From assembly GCA_025359125.1 (NCBI GenBank), contig JANYHI010000026.1, positions 61,197-125,196 on the forward strand: DNA of 64,000 nt, given 5' to 3'. Within the stretch, counting starts at the first letter, position 1, and the number at the start of each line of letters is the position of its first letter. The stretch is from Cytophagales bacterium (GTDB taxonomy: Bacteria > Bacteroidota > Bacteroidia > Cytophagales > Cyclobacteriaceae). This document shows positions 52,633 to 62,023 of this stretch, piece after piece. Both the position numbers and the translations under genes were made by a program. The notes below the pieces were generated by a model that was given only the letters and a program-made list of their open reading frames with translations, ran no database searches and was not told the DNA's origin.

Positions 52633-53676
52633 ATGAAAATTTACAATTTATTTTTTTTACTGATAGTAAGTGTGGCTTGCTCACCCAAGCTAGAGCCCTT
52701 AAAAAAAGATTTTGGAAGTTCACCCGTGCCTCCCTCGCCAAATTATCAAAAGAGAGAACATTGGGCTTCATTACCCGATAAATCAGACGGGGCCGACAGT
52801 GTACCTTTAAAATCAAATCTGAAAAATGAACAGTCGATTGCGAAGGCTGATGTTTTTTTTATTCATCCTACCATCTTCATAGAAAAACCTGTAAACCAAT
52901 ATAGTTGGAATGCAGATGTAAATGATGTTTCAATGAATCATCAAATCCAAACTAGTACAATTTTAAATCAAGCGAGTGTGTTTAATGGAAGCTGTAGAAT
53001 TTATGCACCCTACTACCGGCAAGCACATTTGTACGCATTCTATACACCCAATAAATCAGATGCATCAGCAGCTCTTAACCTTGCCTACGAAGATGTAAAG
53101 GCTGCGTTCGAATACTACCTAAAAAATTTCAATCAAGGCAGGCCTATTATTATTGCTTCCCACAGCCAAGGCAGCTATCATGGCGAGAGACTTTTAAAAG
53201 ATTATTTTGATGGCAAAGGTTTACAGCAGCAACTAGTGGCAGCCTATTTGGTAGGCAGGGCCATTAAACCAACTGCGTTCAAACAAATCAATCCAACTGC
53301 AAGCCCAGATGATATTGGTACTTGGACTTCATGGAATACCGTTGGAAAAAACTTTTTACCAAATAATTATGAAACTATTTATAAAGGTTCGCTTTCAATC
53401 AATCCATTGTTGTGGAATGGCAGTAAAACCTATGCTTCACGTGAACTTAATAAAGGAGGGGTAGCTTTTAAATTTACTTATAGGCCGAAATTGGTAGATG
53501 CTCAAAATCAAGATGGCATACTCTGTGTGAACAGACCTCACATAAAAGGAAGCTGGCTCGTAAAAAACAAAAGCTGGCATCGAGCTGATTATAATTTTTT
53601 TTATATGAACATTCGGGCGAATGTGGCATTACGCGTTGATAAATTTTTGCAGCATCAATCCGCTTTAAGTAAGTGA
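52633..53676 (+). CDS. DUF3089 domain lipoprotein, probable alpha/beta hydrolase
   Basis: A 347-residue lipoprotein (lipobox SVAC, Cys16). The DUF3089 fold is recognised from ADVFFIHPTIFIEKP, the stretch around RIYAPYYRQAHLYAFY, and a lipase-like elbow IIASHSQGSYHGERLL whose Ser should be the nucleophile. It may hydrolyse an envelope ester, but the substrate is unknown. Its TGA stop (53674-53676) overlaps the GTG start of pbpC (53673), so the two are translationally coupled. Confidence 0.85.
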   Translation: MKIYNLFFLLIVSVACSPKLEPLKKDFGSSPVPPSPNYQKREHWASLPDKSDGADSVPLKSNLKNEQSIAKADVFFIHPTIFIEKPVNQYSWNADVNDVSMNHQIQTSTILNQASVFNGSCRIYAPYYRQAHLYAFYTPNKSDASAALNLAYEDVKAAFEYYLKNFNQGRPIIIASHSQGSYHGERLLKDYFDGKGLQQQLVAAYLVGRAIKPTAFKQINPTASPDDIGTWTSWNTVGKNFLPNNYETIYKGSLSINPLLWNGSKTYASRELNKGGVAFKFTYRPKLVDAQNQDGILCVNRPHIKGSWLVKNKSWHRADYNFFYMNIRANVALRVDKFLQHQSALSK

Positions 53677-56027
53677 GTATTTTTTTGAAAAAATGGAAGC
53701 TGCCGATCGCAGTAACTTTAATTTTATTAAGCATTACATTTTATTTCAGTCTCCCCCATCCACTCTTTTCCGATTCTTACTCAACCGTATTAGAAGATAA
53801 AAAAAATCAGCTGCTAAATGCTGCCATTGCTGATGATGGCCAATGGCGTTTTCCAGAAGGTGCAGCGGTAAATGAAAAATTTAAGGCTGCCATTATTCTA
53901 TTTGAAGACAAACGATTCTATAACCATTTCGGTATCGATTTTTTATCTCTGGGTAGAGCAACTCAACAAAATATAAAAGCCAGGAAAATTGTGAGTGGCG
54001 GTAGCACGCTCTCCATGCAAGTAATTCGCCTCTCAAGAAAAAATAAAGCACGAACGTTTTTAGAAAAAGCAATTGAAATTATTTTGGCCCTGCGATTAGA
54101 GTTACGCAATAGCAAAAGTGAAATCTTGTCTCTTTATGCTTCTCACGCTCCCTTCGGAGGGAACGTGGTAGGAATAGAAGCTGCCTGTTGGCGATATTTT
54201 GGGCGATCTTCGCGCGAACTAAGTTGGAGCGAAGCCGTGCTTTTAGCTGTATTGCCTAACAATCCATCCCTTATCCACTTAGGGAAAAATAGAGCACTAC
54301 TCAAATCAAAAAGAGATCGCCTATTGAATAGGCTTTCAAAAGAAAAATATTTTGACGAACTCACTCTTTCACTGGCCATTTCAGAACCCATACCCGAAAA
54401 TCCGCTAGCATTGCCACGCCTCGCCCCTCATTTGTTAGATCGATGTGCAAAAGAAGGAAGGTCTCAGCACAAAATTATTTCAACTATTGACATAGGTTTA
54501 CAATTACAAGCTCAACAAATTTTGCAAGATCATCATGAACGACTAAAAGCAAATCAGATTTTTAATGCGGCCGCTATTATACTTGAAGTAAAAACAGGAA
54601 ATGTATTAGCCTATGTAGGTAATGTTGCCGCTGGCAGAGAAAATCAAGAACAAGTAGATATTGTAAATGCTCCGCGTAGCACTGGCAGTATTTTAAAACC
54701 ATTCTTATTTGCAGCTATGCTAGACGAAGGAAAAATGCTTTCCAAAACGTTACAACCCGACATTCCACTTTTGATAAACGGATTCGCACCTAAAAATTTC
54801 TCTAACAATTTTGACGGAGCGGTTGCTGCTGATCAGGCATTGATTCGTTCACTCAACATACCTGCAGTTGAAGAGCTACAGGATTATAGATATGAAAAAT
54901 TCTATGAGCTGCTCAAAAAAATTGGGATTACCACCTTAACAAAACCTGCCGATCATTATGGACTTTCTCTCATCTTAGGAGGAGCGGAAGGCACCTTATG
55001 GGCTATTACCGGAGCATATGCTTCTATGGCACGAACGTTAAATAATTATTTTGAGCATCCCGGTAAGAACAGATACTGCAAAGCAGATTTTCATTCACCT
55101 ACATATGAAAAAACAAAAGACTCAACCACTTCGATTGAATCAGATTCTTACCTCAGTGCGGCTGCTATTTATCTTACTTTTGATGCACTCAAAGAATTGT
55201 ACAGACCGGGCGAAGAAACCGGTTGGAGATATTTCAATAGCAAAAAACAAATTGCATGGAAAACCGGTACCAGTCATGGTTTTAGAGATGGCTGGGCTGT
55301 GGGCGTAAATCTTGACTACGCCATAGGTGTATGGGTTGGCAATGCGGATGGCGAAGGAAGACCGGGGCTCACCGGAACAGATGCCGCAGCGCCTATTCTG
55401 TTTGATTTATTTTCGTTGATGCCAACACAATCTTGGTTTGCCACTCCGTCATCTGAATTAGTAAAAATACCGGTGTGCCATCAAAGTGGCTACCGATTAT
55501 CAGAACGTTGCGAAAAGGCAGATACCATTTATGTTACCAAGCGAGGGTTAGAATCAGGCGCTTGCCCGTTTCATAAGAAAATTCATCTTACTGAAAACTT
55601 AAAATTCAGAGTCAACTCTCAATGTGAAAATATCAGCAAGATGATTGGGCAAAGCTGGTTTGTGCTTCCTGCCGTGCAGGCCTATTACTACAAAAAGCAA
55701 AATAGTTACCAGCCACTTCCACCCTATCGCAAAGACTGTGAAAGTTCATCAGAAACAGCATCTATGGATCTCATATACCCAGAGGCAAACGCAAAGATTT
55801 TTGTTCCAAAAGAGCTAACAGGGGTAACTGGGCAAACTATTTTTGAAGCTGCACACCAAGATGCTGAGGCTATTATTTACTGGCATTTAGATGACCAATT
55901 CATTTCTAGCACAGCTAAAAACCATCAAATCAGACTAAATCCAACACATGGAAGCCATGTTTTAACACTAATAGACAGTTACGGAGAAATTATTAAACGG
56001 TCTTTTTCGGTACTTTCAGAGCATTAA
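53673..56027 (+). CDS. pbpC: penicillin-binding protein 1C
   Basis: A 784-residue bifunctional peptidoglycan synthase. A single N-terminal membrane helix (LPIAVTLILLSITFYFSLPH) leads into the GT51 glycosyltransferase domain (ILFEDKRFYNHFGIDFLSLG and GGSTLSMQVIRL). The transpeptidase has SxxK in RSTGSILKPFLF, SxN in RSLNIPAV and KTG in WKTGTSHGFRDGWAVG. The C-terminal ~90 residues (MDLIYPEANAKIFVPKELTG onward) are the BiPBP_C domain typical of PBP1C. The start is GTG, in a GTGA overlap with the DUF3089 gene. Linkage to an alpha-2-macroglobulin gene is the known genomic hallmark of PBP1C and supports a shared envelope-repair role. Confidence 0.93.
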   Translation: MSIFLKKWKLPIAVTLILLSITFYFSLPHPLFSDSYSTVLEDKKNQLLNAAIADDGQWRFPEGAAVNEKFKAAIILFEDKRFYNHFGIDFLSLGRATQQNIKARKIVSGGSTLSMQVIRLSRKNKARTFLEKAIEIILALRLELRNSKSEILSLYASHAPFGGNVVGIEAACWRYFGRSSRELSWSEAVLLAVLPNNPSLIHLGKNRALLKSKRDRLLNRLSKEKYFDELTLSLAISEPIPENPLALPRLAPHLLDRCAKEGRSQHKIISTIDIGLQLQAQQILQDHHERLKANQIFNAAAIILEVKTGNVLAYVGNVAAGRENQEQVDIVNAPRSTGSILKPFLFAAMLDEGKMLSKTLQPDIPLLINGFAPKNFSNNFDGAVAADQALIRSLNIPAVEELQDYRYEKFYELLKKIGITTLTKPADHYGLSLILGGAEGTLWAITGAYASMARTLNNYFEHPGKNRYCKADFHSPTYEKTKDSTTSIESDSYLSAAAIYLTFDALKELYRPGEETGWRYFNSKKQIAWKTGTSHGFRDGWAVGVNLDYAIGVWVGNADGEGRPGLTGTDAAAPILFDLFSLMPTQSWFATPSSELVKIPVCHQSGYRLSERCEKADTIYVTKRGLESGACPFHKKIHLTENLKFRVNSQCENISKMIGQSWFVLPAVQAYYYKKQNSYQPLPPYRKDCESSSETASMDLIYPEANAKIFVPKELTGVTGQTIFEAAHQDAEAIIYWHLDDQFISSTAKNHQIRLNPTHGSHVLTLIDSYGEIIKRSFSVLSEH

Positions 56028-56125
56028 TTTTATCATAACTATTTGAAATGTAAGGTTTTGATTATATTAGCTTAAATTAAACAATGAGTATGGGTAATAT
56101 TTGTACCACTCAAACAGAAAGCATT

Positions 56126-57340
56126 ATGAAAAAGAAGCTGACTTTAATCCTGTTCATTCTTACTGTACTATTCAATTTAAAGGTTTCGGCAACGAAAGGT
56201 CAATTGAATGCTAAGGGCGCCAATTATGTTGTGATCGGAGCATTTTCAATACCTAAAAATGCAATAGAATTTAGAAATAGCGCCAAAGAGAATAATCTTG
56301 ATGCTGAGTTTTCTATCAATCCTGTGCGCAATCTTTTTTATGTATACGTGATGGCCACGCCAGATCATGAAATCGCTATTAATGAAGCAAAAAAATTGAG
56401 ACAAGGCCAATACTTGGATGCATGGGTATTCTCTGGAGTTTTAGGGGAAGATCAGAAAACAAACGGAACTGATACGAATCCAATCACTCGTGAGAAGATG
56501 AATAAGATTGAACCATCAGATCCAATCATCACTCCAAATTTAGAATTAGAACTACCTAAGTTAGAAGCAAACACGGCATCCATTGCACGAACTGAAAGTA
56601 ATAGTTCTGTTTCAACCGTTGAAGAAATGGAGCCCGGAAGCAAAAAATTTCTTTTTAAAATCTATACCGATGGGAATAAAGAACTTCAAGGAGATGTTGA
56701 CATCATGGATCTCGACAAGGCAAAGCCTAAAAAGATGGCTTCGTACAGAGGTAACGAACCTGTAAGTGTCAAGCCTATAAACAAATCAGGCAACATTGAG
56801 TTTGTGTGTGAAGTATTTGGGTACAGAAGAATACAAACCGTTACCAACTTCAATCAGCCAGAGGCAAGCGAAGGCATTACCATAGCAGAAAACAAGACTG
56901 TGGTACCTTTTGAATTGGTTCGCTTAAAAAAAGGTGACTTTGCAGTGATGTACAATGTTTACTTCTACAAAGATGCAGGTATTATGCGTCCCGAATCAAA
57001 ATATGAAGTAAATAGCCTGTTGGATATGCTTAGAGAAAATCCAAAATATAAAATCAAAATACACGGACATACCAATGGAAACGATAGAGGTAAAATAATT
57101 TCTATGGGAGAATCTAAAAACTTCTTCGCTATTACTGCGGATGTAAATCAAGGATCTGGATCAGCTAAGAAATTATCAGAAGAAAGAGCTTTGGTAATTC
57201 AAAGTTATCTGATCAATCAGGGAATCGATCCAAGTCGTATGCAAATTAAAGCGTGGGGTGGCAAGAAACCTGTTTATGAAGAAGATCACGCACTAGCGCA
57301 AGTCAATGTTCGTGTAGAGATTGAAATCTTGGAAGACTAA
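56126..57340 (+). CDS. OmpA family protein with SPOR-like N-terminal domain (paralogue 1)
   Basis: A 404-residue envelope protein. I chose ATG 56126 because it gives a clean signal peptide (MKKKLTLILFILTVLFNLKVS); the frame stays open 14 codons further up. The N-terminal domain (residues ~30-105, NYVVIGAFSIPKNAIEFRNS to LDAWVFSG) resembles a SPOR repeat. A ~70-residue linker and an extended central domain follow. The C-terminal OmpA domain binds peptidoglycan (IKIHGHTNGNDRGKI, LSEERALVIQSYLINQGI, IDPSRMQIKAWGGKKPVYEE). The same architecture recurs in the gene at 58159, with a DUF1003 gene between them. Confidence 0.88.
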   Translation: MKKKLTLILFILTVLFNLKVSATKGQLNAKGANYVVIGAFSIPKNAIEFRNSAKENNLDAEFSINPVRNLFYVYVMATPDHEIAINEAKKLRQGQYLDAWVFSGVLGEDQKTNGTDTNPITREKMNKIEPSDPIITPNLELELPKLEANTASIARTESNSSVSTVEEMEPGSKKFLFKIYTDGNKELQGDVDIMDLDKAKPKKMASYRGNEPVSVKPINKSGNIEFVCEVFGYRRIQTVTNFNQPEASEGITIAENKTVVPFELVRLKKGDFAVMYNVYFYKDAGIMRPESKYEVNSLLDMLRENPKYKIKIHGHTNGNDRGKIISMGESKNFFAITADVNQGSGSAKKLSEERALVIQSYLINQGIDPSRMQIKAWGGKKPVYEEDHALAQVNVRVEIEILED

Positions 57341-57363
57341 CTATTTATCCCCAACTTTCTCGT

Positions 57364-58059
57364 ATGGGAAAGTTTAAAAGCGATTTATCAGGAAAAGAGT
57401 TTGATGATCGTCAAAAAATAGAAGGATATTCTGTTAAAGAAAACATTCTACTTAAAATACACGAAGTCAATCCTAATTTTGACGAGCAATGCTGCCTCTC
57501 TATTTCTGAGTTAAATCAATATCGCAACCAATACATTCAATCTTCTCTCGAAAAAGAAATTGGTACGCTTACAGACCTAGAAAAACAGGTAATTGAAGCA
57601 CTGCACAAAAATCACACTATTTCAGATGATGTAGATCAGGCAACTGAAGAAAAACTCACGTATGGGCAAAGGGTTGCTGATCGCATTGCCAGCTTTGGCG
57701 GAAGCTGGACGTTTATCATCTCTTTCTTTATTGTTTTATTTACGTGGATAGGTCTTAATCTCTACTTCTTTTCGCAACCGTTTGATCCATTTCCATTCAT
57801 ATTATTAAACCTAATTCTCTCTTGTTTGGCCGCATTGCAAGCCCCGGTAATTATGATGAGCCAAAATCGGCAAGAAGAAAAAGACCGAGAGCGATCTAAG
57901 CACGACTATCAGGTGAACCTAAAGGCAGAGTTGGAAATTCGAATGCTGCACGAAAAAATGGATCATCTTATCCTAAACCAGCAAAAGAAACTGTTTGAAA
58001 TACAAACGATTCAAGTCGAGATGTTAAAAGACATAACAGACAGATTAGAAAAAAAGTAA
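57364..58059 (+). CDS. DUF1003 domain membrane protein
   Basis: A 231-residue cytoplasm-facing membrane protein. The DUF1003 core is clear: GQRVADRIASFGGSWTFIIS, two transmembrane helices (SFFIVLFTWIGLNLYFF and PFPFILLNLILSCLAALQAP), then IMMSQNRQEEKDRERSKHDY and a long charged C-terminal helix that is likely coiled coil (EIRMLHEKMDHLILNQQKKL). The role of DUF1003 is unknown. It lies 23 bases after OmpA paralogue 1 on the same strand, so co-transcription is likely. Confidence 0.9.
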   Translation: MGKFKSDLSGKEFDDRQKIEGYSVKENILLKIHEVNPNFDEQCCLSISELNQYRNQYIQSSLEKEIGTLTDLEKQVIEALHKNHTISDDVDQATEEKLTYGQRVADRIASFGGSWTFIISFFIVLFTWIGLNLYFFSQPFDPFPFILLNLILSCLAALQAPVIMMSQNRQEEKDRERSKHDYQVNLKAELEIRMLHEKMDHLILNQQKKLFEIQTIQVEMLKDITDRLEKK

Positions 58060-58158
58060 ACATTCCAATTGTATCCACTATCTTTATAATCCCTAGTAGT
58101 AAAACTTGCTTATCTCATTCTAATTTAATTCACTTTCATAACTTATTATTTTTGTTTT

Positions 58159-59346
58159 ATGACTATGGCCAGATTACTTCCCATGCTCTTTATCGGATTC
58201 TGTTTCGCGCTTCCTACAAAGGCACAAATCTCTGATAACAATCATTATGTAACCGTTGGTGTTTTTGCAAAAATTGATAATGCCGCACGTTTGGTTGATA
58301 AGGCCATTCAGCAAGGCTACCCTGCAAAATATGCTTTAAATAATTCTGATAAACTCAACTATGTTTATATCTTAAATACCACCAACAAAAGAGCTGCCTT
58401 TGCACAAGCAATAAAACTTAGAGCAGAAACAGAATATAGAGATGCATGGGTTTACATCGGAAATTTAACCGGACTGATAGCTGAATCAAAACCAGTTGCA
58501 GAAGAAAAAGCCGCACCTGTAAAAGAAGAACCAGTCGCAGAAATTAAGCTAATCGCACTAGAAGAAAAACCTGTTGTTGATTCTTCGGCCATTAAGCCTG
58601 AGGAAAAACCTATAGAAACACCCGTTGTAAAAAAACCAAGTGGTAAGCCTTTTTATTTCAAGTTTGTTAACGTGGAAGATCGAAGCGAAATAAATTCAGG
58701 AGAGGTTCATTTGAAAGAAGGTGCAAAGGCTAATCAGTATCAGGCATTTAAATCTGGAGAAGTTGTCTATCTGGAAGCACCTAAAAATGCTAGAGGCTCG
58801 TACATGATTACAACACAAGTTGCAGGGTATAGCCCGGCCACTACTGTTTTCAACTATCAAAAATCGGCAGGAGAGAAAGGATCGCAGGATGAGATTATTA
58901 TTGAAATACCGATGAAAAAAGCAAAGAAGGGAGACTATGTAGATTTCAATAATGTTAAGTTTTTTAAGAATGCGTCTATCTTTCAACCCGAGGCAGAAAA
59001 TGAATTAAACGGGTTGGTTGATTTAATGAAAGGAAATTCCAAGTATAAGATAAAAATACACGGGCATGTCAACGGTACTTATAATCGTGAAGGATTTAAA
59101 CGTGGCGAAAAATCCGGCTTCTTTGCTACCGACCCTACGAATGACATTGCGGTAAAAAATATGTCTGCCAAAGATCTTTCAACTGCACGAGCCGAATCAT
59201 TGAAAGCCTATTTGGTGAGCCAAGGCATTATTGATGCCGGTCGCATCTCCGTCAAAGGCGAAGGGGGTAGAATTCCAATCTTCCCCGAAGGAGGTTCACA
59301 GGGTGCTTTAAATGATCGTATCGAAATAGAGGTTACTAAGCATTAA
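58159..59346 (+). CDS. OmpA family protein with SPOR-like N-terminal domain (paralogue 2)
   Basis: A 395-residue envelope protein with the same plan as the gene at 56126. It has a signal peptide (about residues 1-22, ending FALPTKAQ) and a SPOR-like domain (NHYVTVGVFAKIDNAARLVD to DAWVYIGNL). A Pro/Glu/Lys-rich linker (about 110-165, repeated EEKPV/EEKPI words) spans toward the cell wall. A central domain precedes the OmpA domain (KIKIHGHVNGTYNREGFK, LSTARAESLKAYLVSQGI, ISVKGEGGRIPIFPEGG). A TATTTTTG word, like the Bacteroidota -7 element, ends only 5 bases before the ATG. The stop shares a TTAA with the convergent CBS gene. Confidence 0.88.
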   Translation: MTMARLLPMLFIGFCFALPTKAQISDNNHYVTVGVFAKIDNAARLVDKAIQQGYPAKYALNNSDKLNYVYILNTTNKRAAFAQAIKLRAETEYRDAWVYIGNLTGLIAESKPVAEEKAAPVKEEPVAEIKLIALEEKPVVDSSAIKPEEKPIETPVVKKPSGKPFYFKFVNVEDRSEINSGEVHLKEGAKANQYQAFKSGEVVYLEAPKNARGSYMITTQVAGYSPATTVFNYQKSAGEKGSQDEIIIEIPMKKAKKGDYVDFNNVKFFKNASIFQPEAENELNGLVDLMKGNSKYKIKIHGHVNGTYNREGFKRGEKSGFFATDPTNDIAVKNMSAKDLSTARAESLKAYLVSQGIIDAGRISVKGEGGRIPIFPEGGSQGALNDRIEIEVTKH

Positions 59347-60713
59347 GCCGTAATAGCTCTTAGTATATCATGTTGAGTAATAATATGAGCTCGCTCCTGC
59401 TCATCTCTTACCAATAATGCCCTATTATTTCTATTTAGCAAAGAGGATAAAACATCCAGCGTACTATCTAATGCTACTACTTGCATGGGTTTATCCATAA
59501 TTTCGCCAACCGATTTATCTTTTAGCGTAGGATCGTAAATTATTTTTTCGATAAGGCTGGTGGTAGTTACGCTTCCAACAAATTCATTTGCTTCGGTAAC
59601 GGGCATCTGATCTACTCCTTCTCTGTTCAAAATTTTAATCGCCTCGCCAATGGTAGACGATTTAGAGACAGTAAACAGACTATCTTTTCCATTTCGCTTG
59701 GCAATTATTTCACGTGCAGTTCCGTACGTGCGCTCTTCCAAAAATCCGTGATCCTTCATCCACATGTCGTTATACACTTTACTTAAATAGCGAGTGCCAT
59801 GATCAGGTAATAATACCACCATCATATCATTTTTCTTTAAATACTCTCGTGCATATTCTAACGCTCCATGCAATGCCGATCCACAACTCCATCCCCCAAA
59901 AATTCCTTCTTCACGCGAAAGCCTTCTCGCCATAATGGCTCCATCTTTATCAGTTACTTTAATAAATTGATCGATCACATCGAAGTCTACATTTTTAGGC
60001 AAAATATCTTCGCCAAAACCTTCTGTGAGGTAGGGGTAAATTTCATTTTTATCAAATACACCCGTCTCTTTATATTTTTTAAAAACAGAGCCGTAGGTAT
60101 CGATGCCGATTGATTTAATAGCAGGATTTTGCTCTTTCAAATATTTTGAAGTTCCACACATAGAACCACCCGTTCCAACTGTAGCAACATAATGCGTAAT
60201 CTTTCCGCCTGTTTGTCGCCAAATTTCAGGGCCAGTAGTTTCATAATGCGCTTTTGCATTAGATGGATTATCGTATTGGTTTGGATAAATAGAATTGGGT
60301 ATGTCTTTATTTAATTTACGCGCCACTGAATAATAGCTTCGCGGATCTTCCGGCTCTACATTGGTAGGGCAAACAATTACTTCTGCCCCTACAGCACGCA
60401 AAATATTTATTTTTTCTTGCGATTGTTTATCGGCCATTGTAAAAATGCACTTATAACCTTTGGCCACAGCTGTAAGTGCAAGACCCATTCCGGTATTTCC
60501 TGATGTTCCTTCAATAATAGTTCCACCCGGTTTCAGTAAGCCGGCCTTTTCAGCATCTTCAATCATTTTTAATGCCATGCGATCTTTAGTAGAGTTACCT
60601 GGATTAAAATATTCAACCTTAGCTAACACAGCACCTGCAATTTCTTTCGGGATTTTATTCAAACGCACAATAGGTGTATTTCCGATTGTTTCGATGATAG
60701 AGTTGTAAATCAT
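59343..60713 (-). CDS. cystathionine beta-synthase / cysteine synthase with C-terminal CBS pair
   Basis: A 456-residue PLP enzyme. The Schiff-base lysine is Lys43 (FNPGNSTKDRMALKMIEDA), and the substrate/phosphate loops IIEGTSGNTGMGLALTAV and VGTGGSMCGTSKYLKEQ are intact. The SCGSALHGALEYA segment closes the catalytic domain. Residues about 335-456 form two CBS motifs (LFTVSKSSTIGEAIKILNRE and MQVVALDSTLDVLSSLLNRN), as in eukaryotic cystathionine beta-synthase, where they bind regulatory adenosyl ligands. It makes cystathionine from serine and homocysteine, or cysteine from O-acetylserine; sequence alone does not separate these. It is a single gene convergent with OmpA paralogue 2. Confidence 0.92.
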   Translation of the reverse strand: MIYNSIIETIGNTPIVRLNKIPKEIAGAVLAKVEYFNPGNSTKDRMALKMIEDAEKAGLLKPGGTIIEGTSGNTGMGLALTAVAKGYKCIFTMADKQSQEKINILRAVGAEVIVCPTNVEPEDPRSYYSVARKLNKDIPNSIYPNQYDNPSNAKAHYETTGPEIWRQTGGKITHYVATVGTGGSMCGTSKYLKEQNPAIKSIGIDTYGSVFKKYKETGVFDKNEIYPYLTEGFGEDILPKNVDFDVIDQFIKVTDKDGAIMARRLSREEGIFGGWSCGSALHGALEYAREYLKKNDMMVVLLPDHGTRYLSKVYNDMWMKDHGFLEERTYGTAREIIAKRNGKDSLFTVSKSSTIGEAIKILNREGVDQMPVTEANEFVGSVTTTSLIEKIIYDPTLKDKSVGEIMDKPMQVVALDSTLDVLSSLLNRNNRALLVRDEQERAHIITQHDILRAITA

Positions 60714-60818
60714 AGTAGTAACTTAAAAGTCAGCAAAAGTAAGAATTCATTTCGGATTTGAAATGACTACTAAAGCGAGATGCGACTTTACCTTCTAAAA
60801 GATTTGGTTACTGATTGC

Positions 60819-61193
60819 TCAAATAACAAATTTCCTTACGGTTTCTTTAAATATTTTAAAATCTGGCATTACCAAATTTGCGAAATGATCAATAACGGAT
60901 GGGTTAAATTTCAATTTTAAAGCCAGCGCCTTGCAATAAGCAATTTCGTCTGCGTGAATAATGCCATCTGCTTTGATCAATTGCAACGACCAATGGAGTA
61001 ACTCTTGTTTATCTAAAGTAGAAGTGAATACGGAAAAATTATGATCAACTTTTACTTTGTCCAAATCATAATTCGTAACACCTCGTTCCATTAACAAGCT
61101 ATCTAAAAATTCCCTTTCAGCTGTGTGAAACTTACCGTCTGATTTTGCCAAGTGTACTAGCAAATTTATTTTCTTCTTTAAGGTTTCGTCCAT
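60819..61193 (-). CDS. TerB family protein
   Basis: A 124-residue all-helical protein of the TerB/DjlA-like family. The typical halves are INLLVHLAKSDGKFHTAERE and the repeat LIKADGIIHADEIAYCKALA, each with an acidic metal-binding turn (KSDGKFH, KADGIIH). TerB domains are named for tellurite resistance but occur widely in stress and signalling contexts. No other ter gene is nearby. It is the third gene after the PAS and CheR genes, 14 bases after the CheR stop, so a signalling link is more likely than tellurite resistance. Confidence 0.85.
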   Translation of the reverse strand: MDETLKKKINLLVHLAKSDGKFHTAEREFLDSLLMERGVTNYDLDKVKVDHNFSVFTSTLDKQELLHWSLQLIKADGIIHADEIAYCKALALKLKFNPSVIDHFANLVMPDFKIFKETVRKFVI

Positions 61194-61207
61194 AACTCTG
61201 ATAAAGA

Positions 61208-62023
61208 TTAAATTTTTTGAAAAATTTTGGCTTGCTCATCAACTAATTTAAATTTACGATTATCTATTAGATGACTCATGGTATCAAAGAAGCCAATCAC
61301 AAAATACCCACCTTCGTTTAATGAATCATAGAATTTATCAATCATTCGCGTCTTCGCTATCGAGTCAAAATAAATCATCACATTTCGACAAAAAATAATG
61401 TCAAACCCCGATTTAAAAGAATCAGTAATTAAGTTATGATATTCAAATTTTACATGACGAATCAATGACAAATTCAACTTTGCCTCTGTAGCTTCAGCTG
61501 TAAAATAATTTCTAAAGTCGGTTGTGGTGCAATACGCTTTGTAGTTCTTTTCATTTTCAATCATTTTTATTTTATGATACACTCCCGCTTGCGCCTCGGC
61601 CAATGCTTCAATATTAAAATCAGTTGCTAATGCACTCACTTTACTTCCCAGTTTAAGCTGATCTACTAAAATACCAAGCGTATAAACTTCTTCGCCTGTA
61701 GAACAGCCTGCATGCCAAACCCAAAAATTAGCTTTTTGAATAAACTCTGCTTCTAACTTTATCTTCATTTGTTTCCACAAAATAGGATCGCGGAACATAG
61801 AAGTCATACCCACACTAATTTCATTCATAAAAACCGATATGAAATTAGGTGTCTTCAAAAAATGCATCCACAGCTCATGAATTGAAGTCAACTCTAGTTT
61901 ATTAAGTATTCTTATAATTCTTCTGCGTAGTGATTTTGGCTCATAACAAGTAAAATCAATTCCATACCTTTTAAGAATACTAAGTGTTAGCGATCCCATT
62001 TCTTCGTCAGTAATATCTATCAT
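61208..62023 (-). CDS. CheR-type protein-glutamate methyltransferase
   Basis: A 271-residue SAM-dependent methyltransferase. The N-terminal helical CheR_N domain (ILKRYGIDFTCYEPKSLRRR) precedes the catalytic Rossmann fold with WHAGCSTGEEVYTLGILVDQ (motif I), ALATDFNIEALAEAQAGVYH, and FDIIFCRNVMIYFDSIAKTR. It methylates glutamates of chemoreceptor-like proteins. Its ATG and the preceding gene's TAA overlap by one base (TAATG at 62025-62021), so it is coupled to the multi-PAS protein, its probable partner. No CheB, CheA or CheW is in view. Confidence 0.93.
   Translation of the reverse strand: MIDITDEEMGSLTLSILKRYGIDFTCYEPKSLRRRIIRILNKLELTSIHELWMHFLKTPNFISVFMNEISVGMTSMFRDPILWKQMKIKLEAEFIQKANFWVWHAGCSTGEEVYTLGILVDQLKLGSKVSALATDFNIEALAEAQAGVYHKIKMIENEKNYKAYCTTTDFRNYFTAEATEAKLNLSLIRHVKFEYHNLITDSFKSGFDIIFCRNVMIYFDSIAKTRMIDKFYDSLNEGGYFVIGFFDTMSHLIDNRKFKLVDEQAKIFQKI

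Noticed and set aside
60741..60770. Small hairpin TCATTTC/GAAATGA upstream of the CBS gene
   Set aside because: A seven-base AT-rich stem without a T tract is not enough to call a terminator or operator.
60819..61193. Tellurite resistance function for the TerB protein
   Set aside because: There is no terACDE cluster, and the gene follows PAS and CheR genes; the family name alone does not support resistance.
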